Assembly: GCA_902583295.1 (NCBI GenBank)
Contig: CACHUY010000005.1
Coordinates: forward strand, 1 to 60,962
Reading direction: 5' to 3'
Length of the DNA stretch: 60,962 nucleotides
From: an uncultured Pelagibacteraceae bacterium
GTDB taxonomy: Bacteria > Pseudomonadota > Alphaproteobacteria > Pelagibacterales > Pelagibacteraceae
Under the pieces are notes generated by a model. The model searched no databases, was not told the origin of the DNA, and was given only the letters and a program-made list of their open reading frames with translations. The position numbers and the translations under genes were made by a program. Below are positions 36,494 to 45,031 of this stretch, in pieces (within the stretch, counting starts at the first letter, position 1; every line of letters starts with the position of its first letter).

Positions 36494-37441
36494 TTATTTA
36501 GTAAAAGCTTGCCAAACTGACTTGTTATCAGCTAACCATTTTTTAGCTGCATCTTCATGAGTCATCTTATCTAAATCAACTAAAGCTGCCATTGCTCCAA
36601 TTTGACTTGTAGAAAATGACATTTTTTTGAATACTTTAGCTGCATTTGGATGAGTTTTTGGAAAATCCTCATGTGCTGCTTTTTTCAGATAACCATCTGG
36701 AGAACCACATTTTCCATCTCCACCATCTTCTGGTCTGCAACCTGCAGTGTATGGAGGAAAGTCAATAAATGTAAAACCAGCACCATCTGTAAAGTTTGGT
36801 GTCCAATTGAAAATTATTGTTCCTCTTCCTTCTTTTTCAGCAGCTGCTAATTCAGCCCAAAGCGCATCTGCACTTCCAGCAAATTTAACCCACCAAAGGT
36901 CACCTAAACCTAAAGCATCAACCCTTTGTGGAATTAAGTCACCATGCCAAGTTTGTGGACCTTCCAACATTCTTCCTTTTCCATTTGGAGAGTCAGGTGT
37001 TGTAAAGTTTTTAGCACAGTCAGGATTTTTTAAAGCAGTCCAGTCTGGTAAACCAGGACATAATCCTTTGTCTGTAACCCAGTTTGGGTATCCCATATCT
37101 TCAAGTGTTCTTGCTTCATGATCACCCATATCAATTAAACCACCTTTATCTAAAGCAGTTGTAAATGATTTACCAAATGCGGACTCCCACACTTCGTGAG
37201 ATATAGTTACATCTCCAATTCTAATTGACTCATAAACTGCTTGTGAGTCAGCATTTACATATTTAACATTGTTACCCATACTTTCGAAAATTCCACCAAT
37301 AACATAGGCCATCACAATTTGGCTTGACCAGTTATGAGTTGGGATTACGATGGGTTTTTTGCTATCTGCAGCATTAGAAATTCCTGCAAAACTAACTACA
37401 GAAATTATAAGAGCAGATAATAATGATATTATTTTTTTCAT
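36494..37441 (-). CDS. tmoX: TMAO/glycine-betaine-type periplasmic binding protein
   Basis: The 315 residues have a signal peptide (MKKIISLLSALIISVVSFA, cleaved after SNA) and a glycine-betaine-type binding fold. Tryptophans in THNWSSQ, SHEVWES, QTWHGD and FNWTPN are candidates for the aromatic box that holds the methylated-amine headgroup; the TMAO-binding TmoX uses such a box. Four or more Cys in the mature part (GLCPGLP, NPDCAK, AGCRPED, GKCGS) may form disulfides. AGGGG lies 7 bases before the ATG. Its place by tdm and tmm makes TMAO the likely ligand. Confidence 0.88.
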   Translation of the reverse strand: MKKIISLLSALIISVVSFAGISNAADSKKPIVIPTHNWSSQIVMAYVIGGIFESMGNNVKYVNADSQAVYESIRIGDVTISHEVWESAFGKSFTTALDKGGLIDMGDHEARTLEDMGYPNWVTDKGLCPGLPDWTALKNPDCAKNFTTPDSPNGKGRMLEGPQTWHGDLIPQRVDALGLGDLWWVKFAGSADALWAELAAAEKEGRGTIIFNWTPNFTDGAGFTFIDFPPYTAGCRPEDGGDGKCGSPDGYLKKAAHEDFPKTHPNAAKVFKKMSFSTSQIGAMAALVDLDKMTHEDAAKKWLADNKSVWQAFTK

Positions 37442-37473
37442 TTTTTCCCCTCAATTATTAATATTAATGACAA

Positions 37474-37502
37474 AGTATGTTCTGATTTAAAGGTATAGTC
37501 AA
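37474..37502 (-). promoter_or_regulatory. Candidate sigma-70 promoter for tmoX
   Basis: On the minus strand TTGACT (37502-37497) and CATACT (37479-37474) are spaced by 17 bases, with predicted start near 37467 and a leader of about 26 bases containing the GAGGGG ribosome site. The match is 5 of 6 and 4 of 6 to consensus. The region is AT-rich, so chance matches are possible. Confidence 0.45.
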
Positions 37503-37519
37503 CTCGTTTTCAGTATAAT

Positions 37520-39892
37520 ATGGTCACAATAAATTATAATAAAACATTGAAGATGTTAGGAACTAGTAAAGAAATAAAATATCCAGGACTAAATATTTTA
37601 CCACCAGGGGTTGAAAGACATGTTGTAAATGGTGGTGGTCTTACTGCTTTTAATATTTTTCCTGACGATGAGATAGAGATAATCAATAACGAAGGTAATC
37701 AAATTTGTGAAATTATCTGTTTCAATAAAGACGGAAAATCAGATGTAGGTATTTTAAATCTTAAAAGTAACAACAATAAAAATTTTATTAAAGAAATCTT
37801 AAGTAAAAAAGATGAAAGTATATTAGCAACCAATTATCAACTTAAAAAACTAAATTTAGATATTTCAAATTCAAAATCTTCAATCGTATTTGATATTGAT
37901 AGTCAAATTGGTGACAAAATTAAATTAAAGTCTAAAGATAAATGTTTTGCAATATTTGCAGCTCCTGGACAAGACATGGATGTTACAAAGCAAAATCCAC
38001 CTTCTGATTTAATTATTTATATTAAAAGAGCAAATATTATTGATGACAAAGAATTAAATGTTATTCCAAACCCTGTCTTTGAACCTTCGCACGAGGAGAA
38101 TATAAATAAAGCAAGTAGTATATCTTATGAAGTTAAAGAAGGTGATTACATCCAGGTAATAAGTCCCACAGGAAGACAATGTTCAGACTTTGTGGCATTT
38201 GACACAAGGAAACTAGAAAAAGGAATTGAGAAAGGGTTGGATTGGCAAACAACAAGAACTTTCATGGGAAATACATTTCCAGGACCAGGATTATTTTCTA
38301 AATTTTATGATACTGACCACGAACCTTTGGTAGAAGTAATTAGAGATACCGTTGGTAAACATGATACTTTTAATCTTGCCTGTACTTCAAAGTACTATGA
38401 AGATGCTGGTTATTTTGGCCATGCAAATTGCTCTGATAATTTGTCAGAAAGTATGTCTAAGTACGGTCTTCAAAAGCAAAAAGGTTGGCACGCAATTAAT
38501 TTATTTTTTAATACTTCTGAGGGTGGATTAAACTCTGTTGTCTCAGATGAATCATATTCGCGTCCTGGTGATTACGTTATGTTTAGAGCCTTAAAAGATT
38601 TAACTATTGGAACTACAGCATGTCCAAGTGATATAGATCCTTGTAATTCATGGAATCCAACTAATATTTTTGTTAGAACATATGACAAAAAAAAGGAATT
38701 TACTAAATCATTTGCATTTAGAATGAAAACAGACTCTGAAAAAAAACTAACAAGAAACTCTGGCTTTTATGAAAGAACATCAAAGCTAACTAGAAACTTT
38801 ATAGATGCTAGAGGTTTTTGGCTTCCAAATGATTACACAAAACACGGGCTTGTTAATGAGTACAACGCTTGCAGAAATGATGCAGTTTTAATTGATTTAT
38901 CTTCGTTAAGAAAATTTGAAATTATTGGCCCTGATGCAGAAGAATTATTAAATTATACACTTACTAGAAACATTAAAAAATTATCAGTAGGTCAAGTTGT
39001 ATATTCTGCAATGTGCTATGAAAATGGAATGATGTTTGACGACGGTACTCTTTTAAGATTAAGTGAGACTGGTTTTAGATGGATTTGTGGAGATGAATAT
39101 GGAGGTGAATGGTTAAAAGAAATTGCAAAAAAGAAAAATTTCAATGCAAATATAAAAAATTCAACAGACCAAATAAGTAATGTTTCATTACAAGGTCCAA
39201 AAAGTAGAGAAATTTTAAAAAAGATAATTTTTACACCTCCTACTCAACCCTCTATAGATGAACTTGGTTGGTTTAGATTTAGCATTTGTAGAATAGAAGA
39301 GTTGCAAGGAATACCGTTGATTGTTTCTAGAACTGGTTATACTGGTGAGCTTGGATATGAAATTTGGTGTCACCCTAAACATGCTCCTGAGGTCTGGGAT
39401 AAATTAATGGAAGCAGGAAAAGAAGGTGGTTTGATTCCTGCAGGATTTGGAGCTTTAGACAAACTTAGAATTGAAGCAGGACTAATTTTATTTGGTAATG
39501 AGTTTGATGGTCAACAAGATCCTTTTGAGGCAGGAATTGGTTTTGCTGTTCCATTGAAAACAAAAGAAGAGAATTTTATTGGTAAAGAAGAATTAATAAA
39601 AAGAAAAAATAACCCTCAAAAAAAACTTGTTGGGTTAGAATTAGCGGGTAAAGAAATTGCAGGTCATGGTGACTGTGTTCATATAGGAAGATCTCAAGTT
39701 GGAGTTGTTACAAGTGGATGTTTGTCCTCAACTTTAAATAAAAATATAGCATTGTGTAGAATTGATATGCAGTATTCAGAAATTGGGACTGAGGTTGAAG
39801 TTGGTAAAATTGATGGTCATCAAAAAAGAATAGCTGCTAAAGTAGTTGCCTTTCCTTTTTATGACCCAACTAAGTCTAGAGTAAGATCATAA
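37520..39892 (+). CDS. tdm: Trimethylamine N-oxide demethylase
   Basis: The 790-residue two-domain protein has an N-terminal DUF1989 domain to about residue 400 and a C-terminal GcvT domain from about 420 to the end (NEYNACRNDAVLIDLS, YTGELGYEIWCHP, FIGKEEL). The enzyme splits TMAO to dimethylamine and formaldehyde, and the GcvT part passes formaldehyde to THF. Cys288, Cys304 and Cys368 with Asp223 have spacings of 65, 16 and 64, equal to the 3-Cys-1-Asp zinc site I recall for Methylocella Tdm. A TATAAT ends directly before the first ATG, so the mRNA may begin at or after it. The true start could be the second ATG at 37553 (residue 12). Confidence 0.92.
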   Translation: MVTINYNKTLKMLGTSKEIKYPGLNILPPGVERHVVNGGGLTAFNIFPDDEIEIINNEGNQICEIICFNKDGKSDVGILNLKSNNNKNFIKEILSKKDESILATNYQLKKLNLDISNSKSSIVFDIDSQIGDKIKLKSKDKCFAIFAAPGQDMDVTKQNPPSDLIIYIKRANIIDDKELNVIPNPVFEPSHEENINKASSISYEVKEGDYIQVISPTGRQCSDFVAFDTRKLEKGIEKGLDWQTTRTFMGNTFPGPGLFSKFYDTDHEPLVEVIRDTVGKHDTFNLACTSKYYEDAGYFGHANCSDNLSESMSKYGLQKQKGWHAINLFFNTSEGGLNSVVSDESYSRPGDYVMFRALKDLTIGTTACPSDIDPCNSWNPTNIFVRTYDKKKEFTKSFAFRMKTDSEKKLTRNSGFYERTSKLTRNFIDARGFWLPNDYTKHGLVNEYNACRNDAVLIDLSSLRKFEIIGPDAEELLNYTLTRNIKKLSVGQVVYSAMCYENGMMFDDGTLLRLSETGFRWICGDEYGGEWLKEIAKKKNFNANIKNSTDQISNVSLQGPKSREILKKIIFTPPTQPSIDELGWFRFSICRIEELQGIPLIVSRTGYTGELGYEIWCHPKHAPEVWDKLMEAGKEGGLIPAGFGALDKLRIEAGLILFGNEFDGQQDPFEAGIGFAVPLKTKEENFIGKEELIKRKNNPQKKLVGLELAGKEIAGHGDCVHIGRSQVGVVTSGCLSSTLNKNIALCRIDMQYSEIGTEVEVGKIDGHQKRIAAKVVAFPFYDPTKSRVRS

Positions 39893-39897
39893 ATTAA

Positions 39898-40248
39898 ATG
39901 CCAAAAGACAAAAAAACTCTATTAAATTTCTGGGAAGATCAAATGAGACAATCTCATACCTCAAGTAACTATTTTTTTAGAAAATCACCTTCTCATTATC
40001 ATATGATGTTATTAGTAATGTCTGCCTACAAAGAAAATAAAAAATTATCTGTTGAACAACTAAAAACTAAACTATTCAAAACATCGAGGCCAAAATCGGC
40101 TTTAATCATTAATGAAGCTTGCGAAAAAGGATTCTTCCTGTTAGAAAAAACTTCAACAGATCAAAGAATTAAAAATATTAAGCCAAGTGACTCTTTTATC
40201 AAAGAGTTCAATGAATATTTGACTACTCTTAAAAATATAAGCTATTAA
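39898..40248 (+). CDS. Winged-helix transcriptional regulator-like protein (MarR-type)
   Basis: This 116-residue basic protein has a helix-turn-helix layout: HYHMMLLVMSAYKENKKLSVEQLKTKL, then FKTSRPKSALIINEACEKGFFLLEK (recognition-helix region) and a wing-like TSTDQRIKNIKPSDSF, as in MarR or similar winged-helix proteins. It follows tdm by 5 bases and precedes the DAO-oxidoreductase operon, next to an inverted repeat. It is the only recognisable DNA-binding regulator in the window, so it may regulate methylated-amine genes. The family call is tentative. Confidence 0.65.
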   Translation: MPKDKKTLLNFWEDQMRQSHTSSNYFFRKSPSHYHMMLLVMSAYKENKKLSVEQLKTKLFKTSRPKSALIINEACEKGFFLLEKTSTDQRIKNIKPSDSFIKEFNEYLTTLKNISY

Positions 40249-40270
40249 GCACATATTTCAGTTAAGTTTA

Positions 40271-40295
40271 AAGTGTATATTTTATATATATACTT
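40271..40295. promoter_or_regulatory. Imperfect AT-rich palindrome upstream of the DAO oxidoreductase
   Basis: AAGTGTATAT (40271-40280) and ATATATACTT (40286-40295) match as inverted repeats in 9 of 10 positions with a 5-base spacer. It lies about 55 bases before the DAO-oxidoreductase ATG and 23 bases after the winged-helix gene. It could be an operator for that regulator or a weak hairpin terminator (TTTTT follows). In such AT-rich DNA a chance origin remains possible. Confidence 0.35.
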
Positions 40296-40350
40296 TTTAG
40301 TTCTAAAAATAATTATATTAATTCTACTTTGTAAAAAATAAGGTTTCAGA

Positions 40351-41676
40351 ATGTCATTACCGACAAAAGCAAAAGTAGTCATTATAGGTGGTGGAATACA
40401 CGGTTTAAGTACCGCATGGAAACTATCAGAAACATATAAAAATCCTGGAGACATAGTTGTTCTAGAAAAAAAAGATACTGCTGCAGGTGCAAGTGGTATT
40501 GCATGTGGTGTTGTAAGAAATAATTATTTTCAGCCAGCAATGAGAGAATTAATGGCACATTCAGTTTCTATATGGGAAAGTGATCCAGATGCTTTCAAAT
40601 ATAATGCAGTTGGATATTTACAAATTTCGCCTGAAGTTATGCATGAAGACGTAGCTTCAATTTATGAGCAGCAAAAAGCAATTGGTTATGATTCAGAATT
40701 TATTGAAGGTGAAAAAGATTGTACGAATTATATGAAAGGTATGTTCGATGATTGGCAAGCTAAAGGCATAACATCTATTTTGCATGAAAAAAAAGGGGGT
40801 TACGCATTTAATGTGGACTCTATAAAAGCGCTTGAAAAAAAATCAACATCAAATGGAGTGAACGTATTTAAAGAAGTTAAAGTAACTGGATTTAAAAGAG
40901 GAAGTAACAGTAAAGCTGTAACCGGTGTAGAAACTGATAAAGGTACTATTGAATGCGAACAAGTAGTAGTTGGTGCAGGTCCTTGGGTAAGAGATTTCTG
41001 GAACATGTTAGAACTTCCAAAGACTGCAAATATAAAGGGTAAAGATGGTAAAGTACATACAACTGATATGTGGAAATACTGGATGCTGCAAGAAGGTGTT
41101 CTAGGTGTTGAGCCAGATTTTTTAAAAATGAATAATGGCAAACAACCCCCTGTAATTCATGTCGACTCTACAGCTCCATTATATTCTGACTCAACAAAAA
41201 AACTAATTACTGATAAAATTTGGGGAATTTATTACAAGCCAGACATTGAAGGACTAGGTGTCCAGGGCGGGACATCTCCTTACATAGTTGATAAACATTT
41301 TGATCAAGTCAATGTTGACCCATACGGTGTGGAGTCACCAGAATATCAAACTACTGAAGCATTTAATGATATGTGGTGTTCAGCTTTGGCACATTGTCAA
41401 AAAAGATTTGAGGGAAAATCTGGTTTGTATAGGAAAGGACCATCAGGTGGTCTTGGATGTATGACACCAGACTCGTTTCCAATTTTTGATAGATTTTTAG
41501 AAAATGTTTATATGATTGCTGATGCAAATCATGGATACAAAATGATTGGTGTTGGTGAACTTGTTGCAAAAGAAATTCTGGGTACTGAGAGTGATTTATT
41601 AAAACCGTTTAGATTCAACCGTTACGAGAAAGGTGAACTTCACCCTACTTCGAACAGTCCGTTCCCTTGGAGTTAA
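40351..41676 (+). CDS. DAO-family FAD-dependent oxidoreductase (sarcosine/N-methyl amino acid type)
   Basis: The 441 residues begin KVVIIGGGIHGLSTAWKLSE (FAD Rossmann motif near 9), with KDTAAGASGIACGVVRNNYFQP and VVVGAGPWVRDFW further on. The C-terminal GLYRKGPSGGLGCMTPD is followed by ADANHGYKMIGVGELVAKEIL, the flavin-binding close of SoxB-like proteins. It lacks a GcvT domain. A role as monomeric dehydrogenase/oxidase of an N-methylated amino acid such as N-methylglutamate is attractive since the next genes are a glutamine-synthetase homologue and mgsABC. The substrate is not proven. An AGG site lies 10 bases before the ATG. Confidence 0.82.
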   Translation: MSLPTKAKVVIIGGGIHGLSTAWKLSETYKNPGDIVVLEKKDTAAGASGIACGVVRNNYFQPAMRELMAHSVSIWESDPDAFKYNAVGYLQISPEVMHEDVASIYEQQKAIGYDSEFIEGEKDCTNYMKGMFDDWQAKGITSILHEKKGGYAFNVDSIKALEKKSTSNGVNVFKEVKVTGFKRGSNSKAVTGVETDKGTIECEQVVVGAGPWVRDFWNMLELPKTANIKGKDGKVHTTDMWKYWMLQEGVLGVEPDFLKMNNGKQPPVIHVDSTAPLYSDSTKKLITDKIWGIYYKPDIEGLGVQGGTSPYIVDKHFDQVNVDPYGVESPEYQTTEAFNDMWCSALAHCQKRFEGKSGLYRKGPSGGLGCMTPDSFPIFDRFLENVYMIADANHGYKMIGVGELVAKEILGTESDLLKPFRFNRYEKGELHPTSNSPFPWS

Positions 41677-41746
41677 ACTTCAAGCCTAGACACAAATAAA
41701 TTTTTCAGCTACGCTTTATAAAATTTATAATTCATTAAGGGGAAAA

Positions 41747-43216
41747 ATGACTGATCTAGAAAAACACGTTAACCAACCTGGAAGAGATAAACTAGTAAAA
41801 CAGGTTAGAGCTAAAATTAACGAACTTAAAATTGATTATATTTTTTTTCAGTTCATATCTGTTACTGGAAGAGTTGTAGGTAAAGGAATACCTGCAGACC
41901 ATTGGGAAAGAACATGCGAAAAAGGTTTTCAATTAGTTTATGGTGCAACAGCAAACCTTTTCTTAGATCGTCACAATAACTACATAGGTTATGGACCTGA
42001 AGCTAAAGAACTTGTTGGAATACCAGATCCTGAAACTTTTTGTCAGTTGCCATGGGATAAAAAAGTTGCGAGAGTTTTTGTAACATGTTTTAGAAACAGA
42101 GAAGAAAGAGAAAATCCAGGAGGTCATCTTACATCTGATTGTCGGGGTAACTTAAGAATTATAGCTAAGGAATTTAAGAAAAAGCATGGTTATCAGTTAA
42201 GAGTTGGAACAGAGCCTGAGATGATGTGGTTAACAAGAAATGAGGATGGAACTCCAACTGGTAAGGGTTTTTCTAAACCATATTGTTATCATATTGACCA
42301 ATTCGAGTCATTAAGACCAGTGTTTATGAGGGTAATGGAATACGCAAGAGCTATGGGTTTTGATATGATTCAAGGAGACCATGAAGATGCTCCAGGTCAG
42401 TTAGAATTAAACTGGATGTTTGATGATGTTTTAAGAAATGCAGACAGATTATCAACTTATAGACAAATTTGTGCACAAGTTGCTAGAGAGTTTAATTTAA
42501 TTGCTTGCTTTATGACAAAACCATTTATGGGTGTTTCTGCGAGTGGATGTCATACAAACATGTCTTTATGGACAGGTGGAAAAGATAAAGTAAATAAATT
42601 GGGTCATAAATCTCTTCCTGGAATGGATGAAGTGTTTAGTTATGTTGAAGGTGGAACAAATACATTCATGCCAGACACTAAAGATGTTCAGTTACCAGGT
42701 AAGATTGGATTAAAATCTATTGGTGGTGTTATGAAACATCTTCCTGCTTTAACTGCTATTGGATCATCCACAGTTAATTCTTATAGAAGATTATGGGATC
42801 AAGGTTTCTGGGCTCCTGTTTATGCTGACTGGGGTTATCAAAACAGAACTTGTGGTCTAAGAGTGTCTGCTCCTGGTAGATTCGAATACCGTTCGGTGGA
42901 CTCAATGCACAATCCTTATTTAATGGGAGCATCATTATTAAAAGCGTTTGATGATGGATTAACAAACAACATTGACCCAGGTAAACCTGAATCTAGAAAT
43001 ATTTATGAGGCTCAGAAAGCAGGAAAGAATGTCAAAAAATTACCTTTAAGTTTGGGTGAAGCTTTGGACAGATTAGCAGAAGATAAAGTAATACAATCTG
43101 CTATGCCTGATGAAATGTATAAAATTTTCCATTGGTACAAAAATGATGAATGGGAGAGATTTTTAGGTGCAACAACTCAGTGGGATCTGGATACTTATCT
43201 TGATTGTCTTCCATAG
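41747..43216 (+). CDS. Glutamine-synthetase-family ligase (second copy, 489 residues)
   Basis: A glutamine-synthetase-fold enzyme with GTEPEMMW (metal ligands), QGDHEDAPGQLELNW, GVSASGCHTNMSLW (metal/ATP loop) and FEYRSVDSMHNPYL (Arg loop). It is longer than the type III enzyme at 48871-50196 and clearly a different subfamily. It precedes mgsA by 28 bases (RBS GAAGGG) and has its own AAGGGG site. It may be a gamma-glutamylamide ligase using ammonia, methylamine or another amine. The other copy is the better gmaS candidate. True substrate undetermined. Confidence 0.8.
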   Translation: MTDLEKHVNQPGRDKLVKQVRAKINELKIDYIFFQFISVTGRVVGKGIPADHWERTCEKGFQLVYGATANLFLDRHNNYIGYGPEAKELVGIPDPETFCQLPWDKKVARVFVTCFRNREERENPGGHLTSDCRGNLRIIAKEFKKKHGYQLRVGTEPEMMWLTRNEDGTPTGKGFSKPYCYHIDQFESLRPVFMRVMEYARAMGFDMIQGDHEDAPGQLELNWMFDDVLRNADRLSTYRQICAQVAREFNLIACFMTKPFMGVSASGCHTNMSLWTGGKDKVNKLGHKSLPGMDEVFSYVEGGTNTFMPDTKDVQLPGKIGLKSIGGVMKHLPALTAIGSSTVNSYRRLWDQGFWAPVYADWGYQNRTCGLRVSAPGRFEYRSVDSMHNPYLMGASLLKAFDDGLTNNIDPGKPESRNIYEAQKAGKNVKKLPLSLGEALDRLAEDKVIQSAMPDEMYKIFHWYKNDEWERFLGATTQWDLDTYLDCLP

Positions 43217-43244
43217 GTCATAAAACAAAAGAAGGGTATAAAAT

Positions 43245-44189
43245 ATGTGTGGTATCGCAGGTTTAATTCATAGAGGTAAGTCTTCAAATGTTGGAAGTGA
43301 ACTTCAAGGCATGCTTCAAGCATTAAAACATAGAGGTGAAGACTCAACAGGTTATGCTTTATACGGAGATACGGATGGTAAAAATTTTATCATGCGTTTT
43401 AAAGTTGGAGAAAATGTTGGAGAAGGTAGTTCTTCAGTTATGGAAGATGTTTCAGTCTACGATGAAAGAAAAAAAATCGTTGATCAAACTCTATCTGAGA
43501 TGGGTGCAAAAATTATTAAAGAGGAAAGAACTCTTCCCTACTCATTAAGATATGAAGTTGATTATGAAACTAAAGATTTATTAGATTTTTCACAAAAAAT
43601 TGAAAGTATTCCTGGAGTAGAAATATTATCTATGGGAAAATCTTTAGAGGTAATCAAAGATCTAGGGAACGCAAAAATGGTATGCGACAGATATAGTTTA
43701 GATAAACTTGTTGGAACACACGCCATAGGTCATGCAAGAATGGCGACTGAGTCAGGTGTGGATATTAAATCAGCTCACCCTTTCTGGGGTTATCCTTTTA
43801 GTGATGTATCAGTTGTTCATAATGGACAGCTTACAAATTATTGGAACAACAGAAGAGTTTTAGAAAATAAAGGTATGAGGTTTATGTCAGAATGTGACTC
43901 GGAATTGATAGCGGTTTATATAGCACAAAAAATGAGAGAAGGAGCAAGTCTTGAAGAAGGAATGAAAGACTCTCTAACTGGCCTAGACGGTGTATTTACT
44001 TATTTTGTAGCGACTAAAGACTCTTTAGGTATGGCAAAAGATACTATGGCAGCAAAACCTTTAGTACTTTATGAATCAGATGATTTAGTTGCAATGGGAT
44101 CAGAAGAGATTGCAATCAGATCTGTGTTACCACATGAAATTGATACTTATGATCCTTTTGATGGAGAGGTAAAAGTATGGCAAATATAA
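43245..44189 (+). CDS. mgsA: N-methylglutamate synthase subunit A-type class II glutamine amidotransferase
   Basis: The 314-residue Ntn-hydrolase amidotransferase domain has Cys2 as catalytic nucleophile (MCGIAGLIHRGK), LKHRGEDSTGYAL, and IGHARMATESG with VVHNGQLTNYW. This is the stand-alone glutaminase part of glutamate synthase found in GlxB/MgsA. It would release the amide (or methylamide) nitrogen for transfer. It overlaps the following mgsB gene by 13 bases. Confidence 0.87.
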   Translation: MCGIAGLIHRGKSSNVGSELQGMLQALKHRGEDSTGYALYGDTDGKNFIMRFKVGENVGEGSSSVMEDVSVYDERKKIVDQTLSEMGAKIIKEERTLPYSLRYEVDYETKDLLDFSQKIESIPGVEILSMGKSLEVIKDLGNAKMVCDRYSLDKLVGTHAIGHARMATESGVDIKSAHPFWGYPFSDVSVVHNGQLTNYWNNRRVLENKGMRFMSECDSELIAVYIAQKMREGASLEEGMKDSLTGLDGVFTYFVATKDSLGMAKDTMAAKPLVLYESDDLVAMGSEEIAIRSVLPHEIDTYDPFDGEVKVWQI

Positions 44190-45031
44190 AAACTAGCGAG
44201 AAAAAGTCCAAAGCCCAATCAATGGGAATGCACACAGAAGTATTAACGGGAAGAACCCAGCAAAAGTTTTTTAATCCAGATGAAGCTGAAAACTTTTATT
44301 ATTTTGGAACTTACGATGTTGACTTCAATAAAAGAACAGACTTGGACGTAATGAATATGTCAGCACCTGAAGCTAATAAGGAAATAGATAATTTAATGAG
44401 CCAAGGATATGGGACAATAGTAATTAAAAATCCACAAGGAAAACACAGTTTAGGTGTTGGTATTTTAAATAAACTAAATTTAATTTTTGAAGGAAGTTTA
44501 GGTTATTTTGGAATGGGATCTTGTGATGGTCCAATTGTTAGAATTAACGGAAGAGTTGGTTGGTCATGTGCAGAAAATTTAATGGCTGGAAAAGTTGTTA
44601 TTGAAAAAAATGCAGGTTCTTGTTTTGGAGCTGCTATAAGAGGTGGAGATTTAATCTGCAAAGGTAGTGTTGGTGCAAGAACTGGTATCGATATGAAAGG
44701 TGGGACGATTATTATTGGTGGAGATGCTGGAGCATTTACTGGTTTTATGATGCAAAGAGGAAGAATAATTATCCTTGGGGATGTTGGAATAAATCTAGGT
44801 GACTCTATGTATGATGGGACAATTTTCGTAGGTGGAGAAATTGGGTCATATGGTAGTGATGCTGTAGATGCAGAATTAACATCTAGTGACCAAGATTGGT
44901 TAAGACGAAAACTAAAGGTTGCAGAAATAGGCGAAGATTTTGACGTTAGCAAAATGAAAAAAATTGTAGCTGGTAAAAAACTTTGGAATTATGATAATTT
45001 AGAACCTACAGAGAAGAAGGGAGCAATTTAA
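44177..45031 (+). CDS. mgsB: N-methylglutamate synthase subunit B-type protein (GXGXG domain)
   Basis: The 284-residue protein equals the C-terminal GXGXG beta-helix domain of glutamate synthase: YFGMGSCDGPIVRINGRVGW, GSCFGAAIRGGDLICKGSVGA, GGTIIIGGDAGAFTG and GVNIGDSMYDGTIFVGGEIG-like repeats. This is the MgsB/GlxC pattern. It overlaps mgsA at the start and mgsC at the stop by one base (TAATG), so the three form a tightly coupled operon. An N-terminal extension (about 60 residues) carries charged helical sequence. Confidence 0.88.
   Translation: MANIKTSEKKSKAQSMGMHTEVLTGRTQQKFFNPDEAENFYYFGTYDVDFNKRTDLDVMNMSAPEANKEIDNLMSQGYGTIVIKNPQGKHSLGVGILNKLNLIFEGSLGYFGMGSCDGPIVRINGRVGWSCAENLMAGKVVIEKNAGSCFGAAIRGGDLICKGSVGARTGIDMKGGTIIIGGDAGAFTGFMMQRGRIIILGDVGINLGDSMYDGTIFVGGEIGSYGSDAVDAELTSSDQDWLRRKLKVAEIGEDFDVSKMKKIVAGKKLWNYDNLEPTEKKGAI

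Noticed and set aside
44503..44952. A 149-codon open frame on the minus strand within mgsB.
   Set aside because: Proline- and isoleucine-rich product mirrors the Gly-rich GXGXG repeats; a shadow of mgsB.
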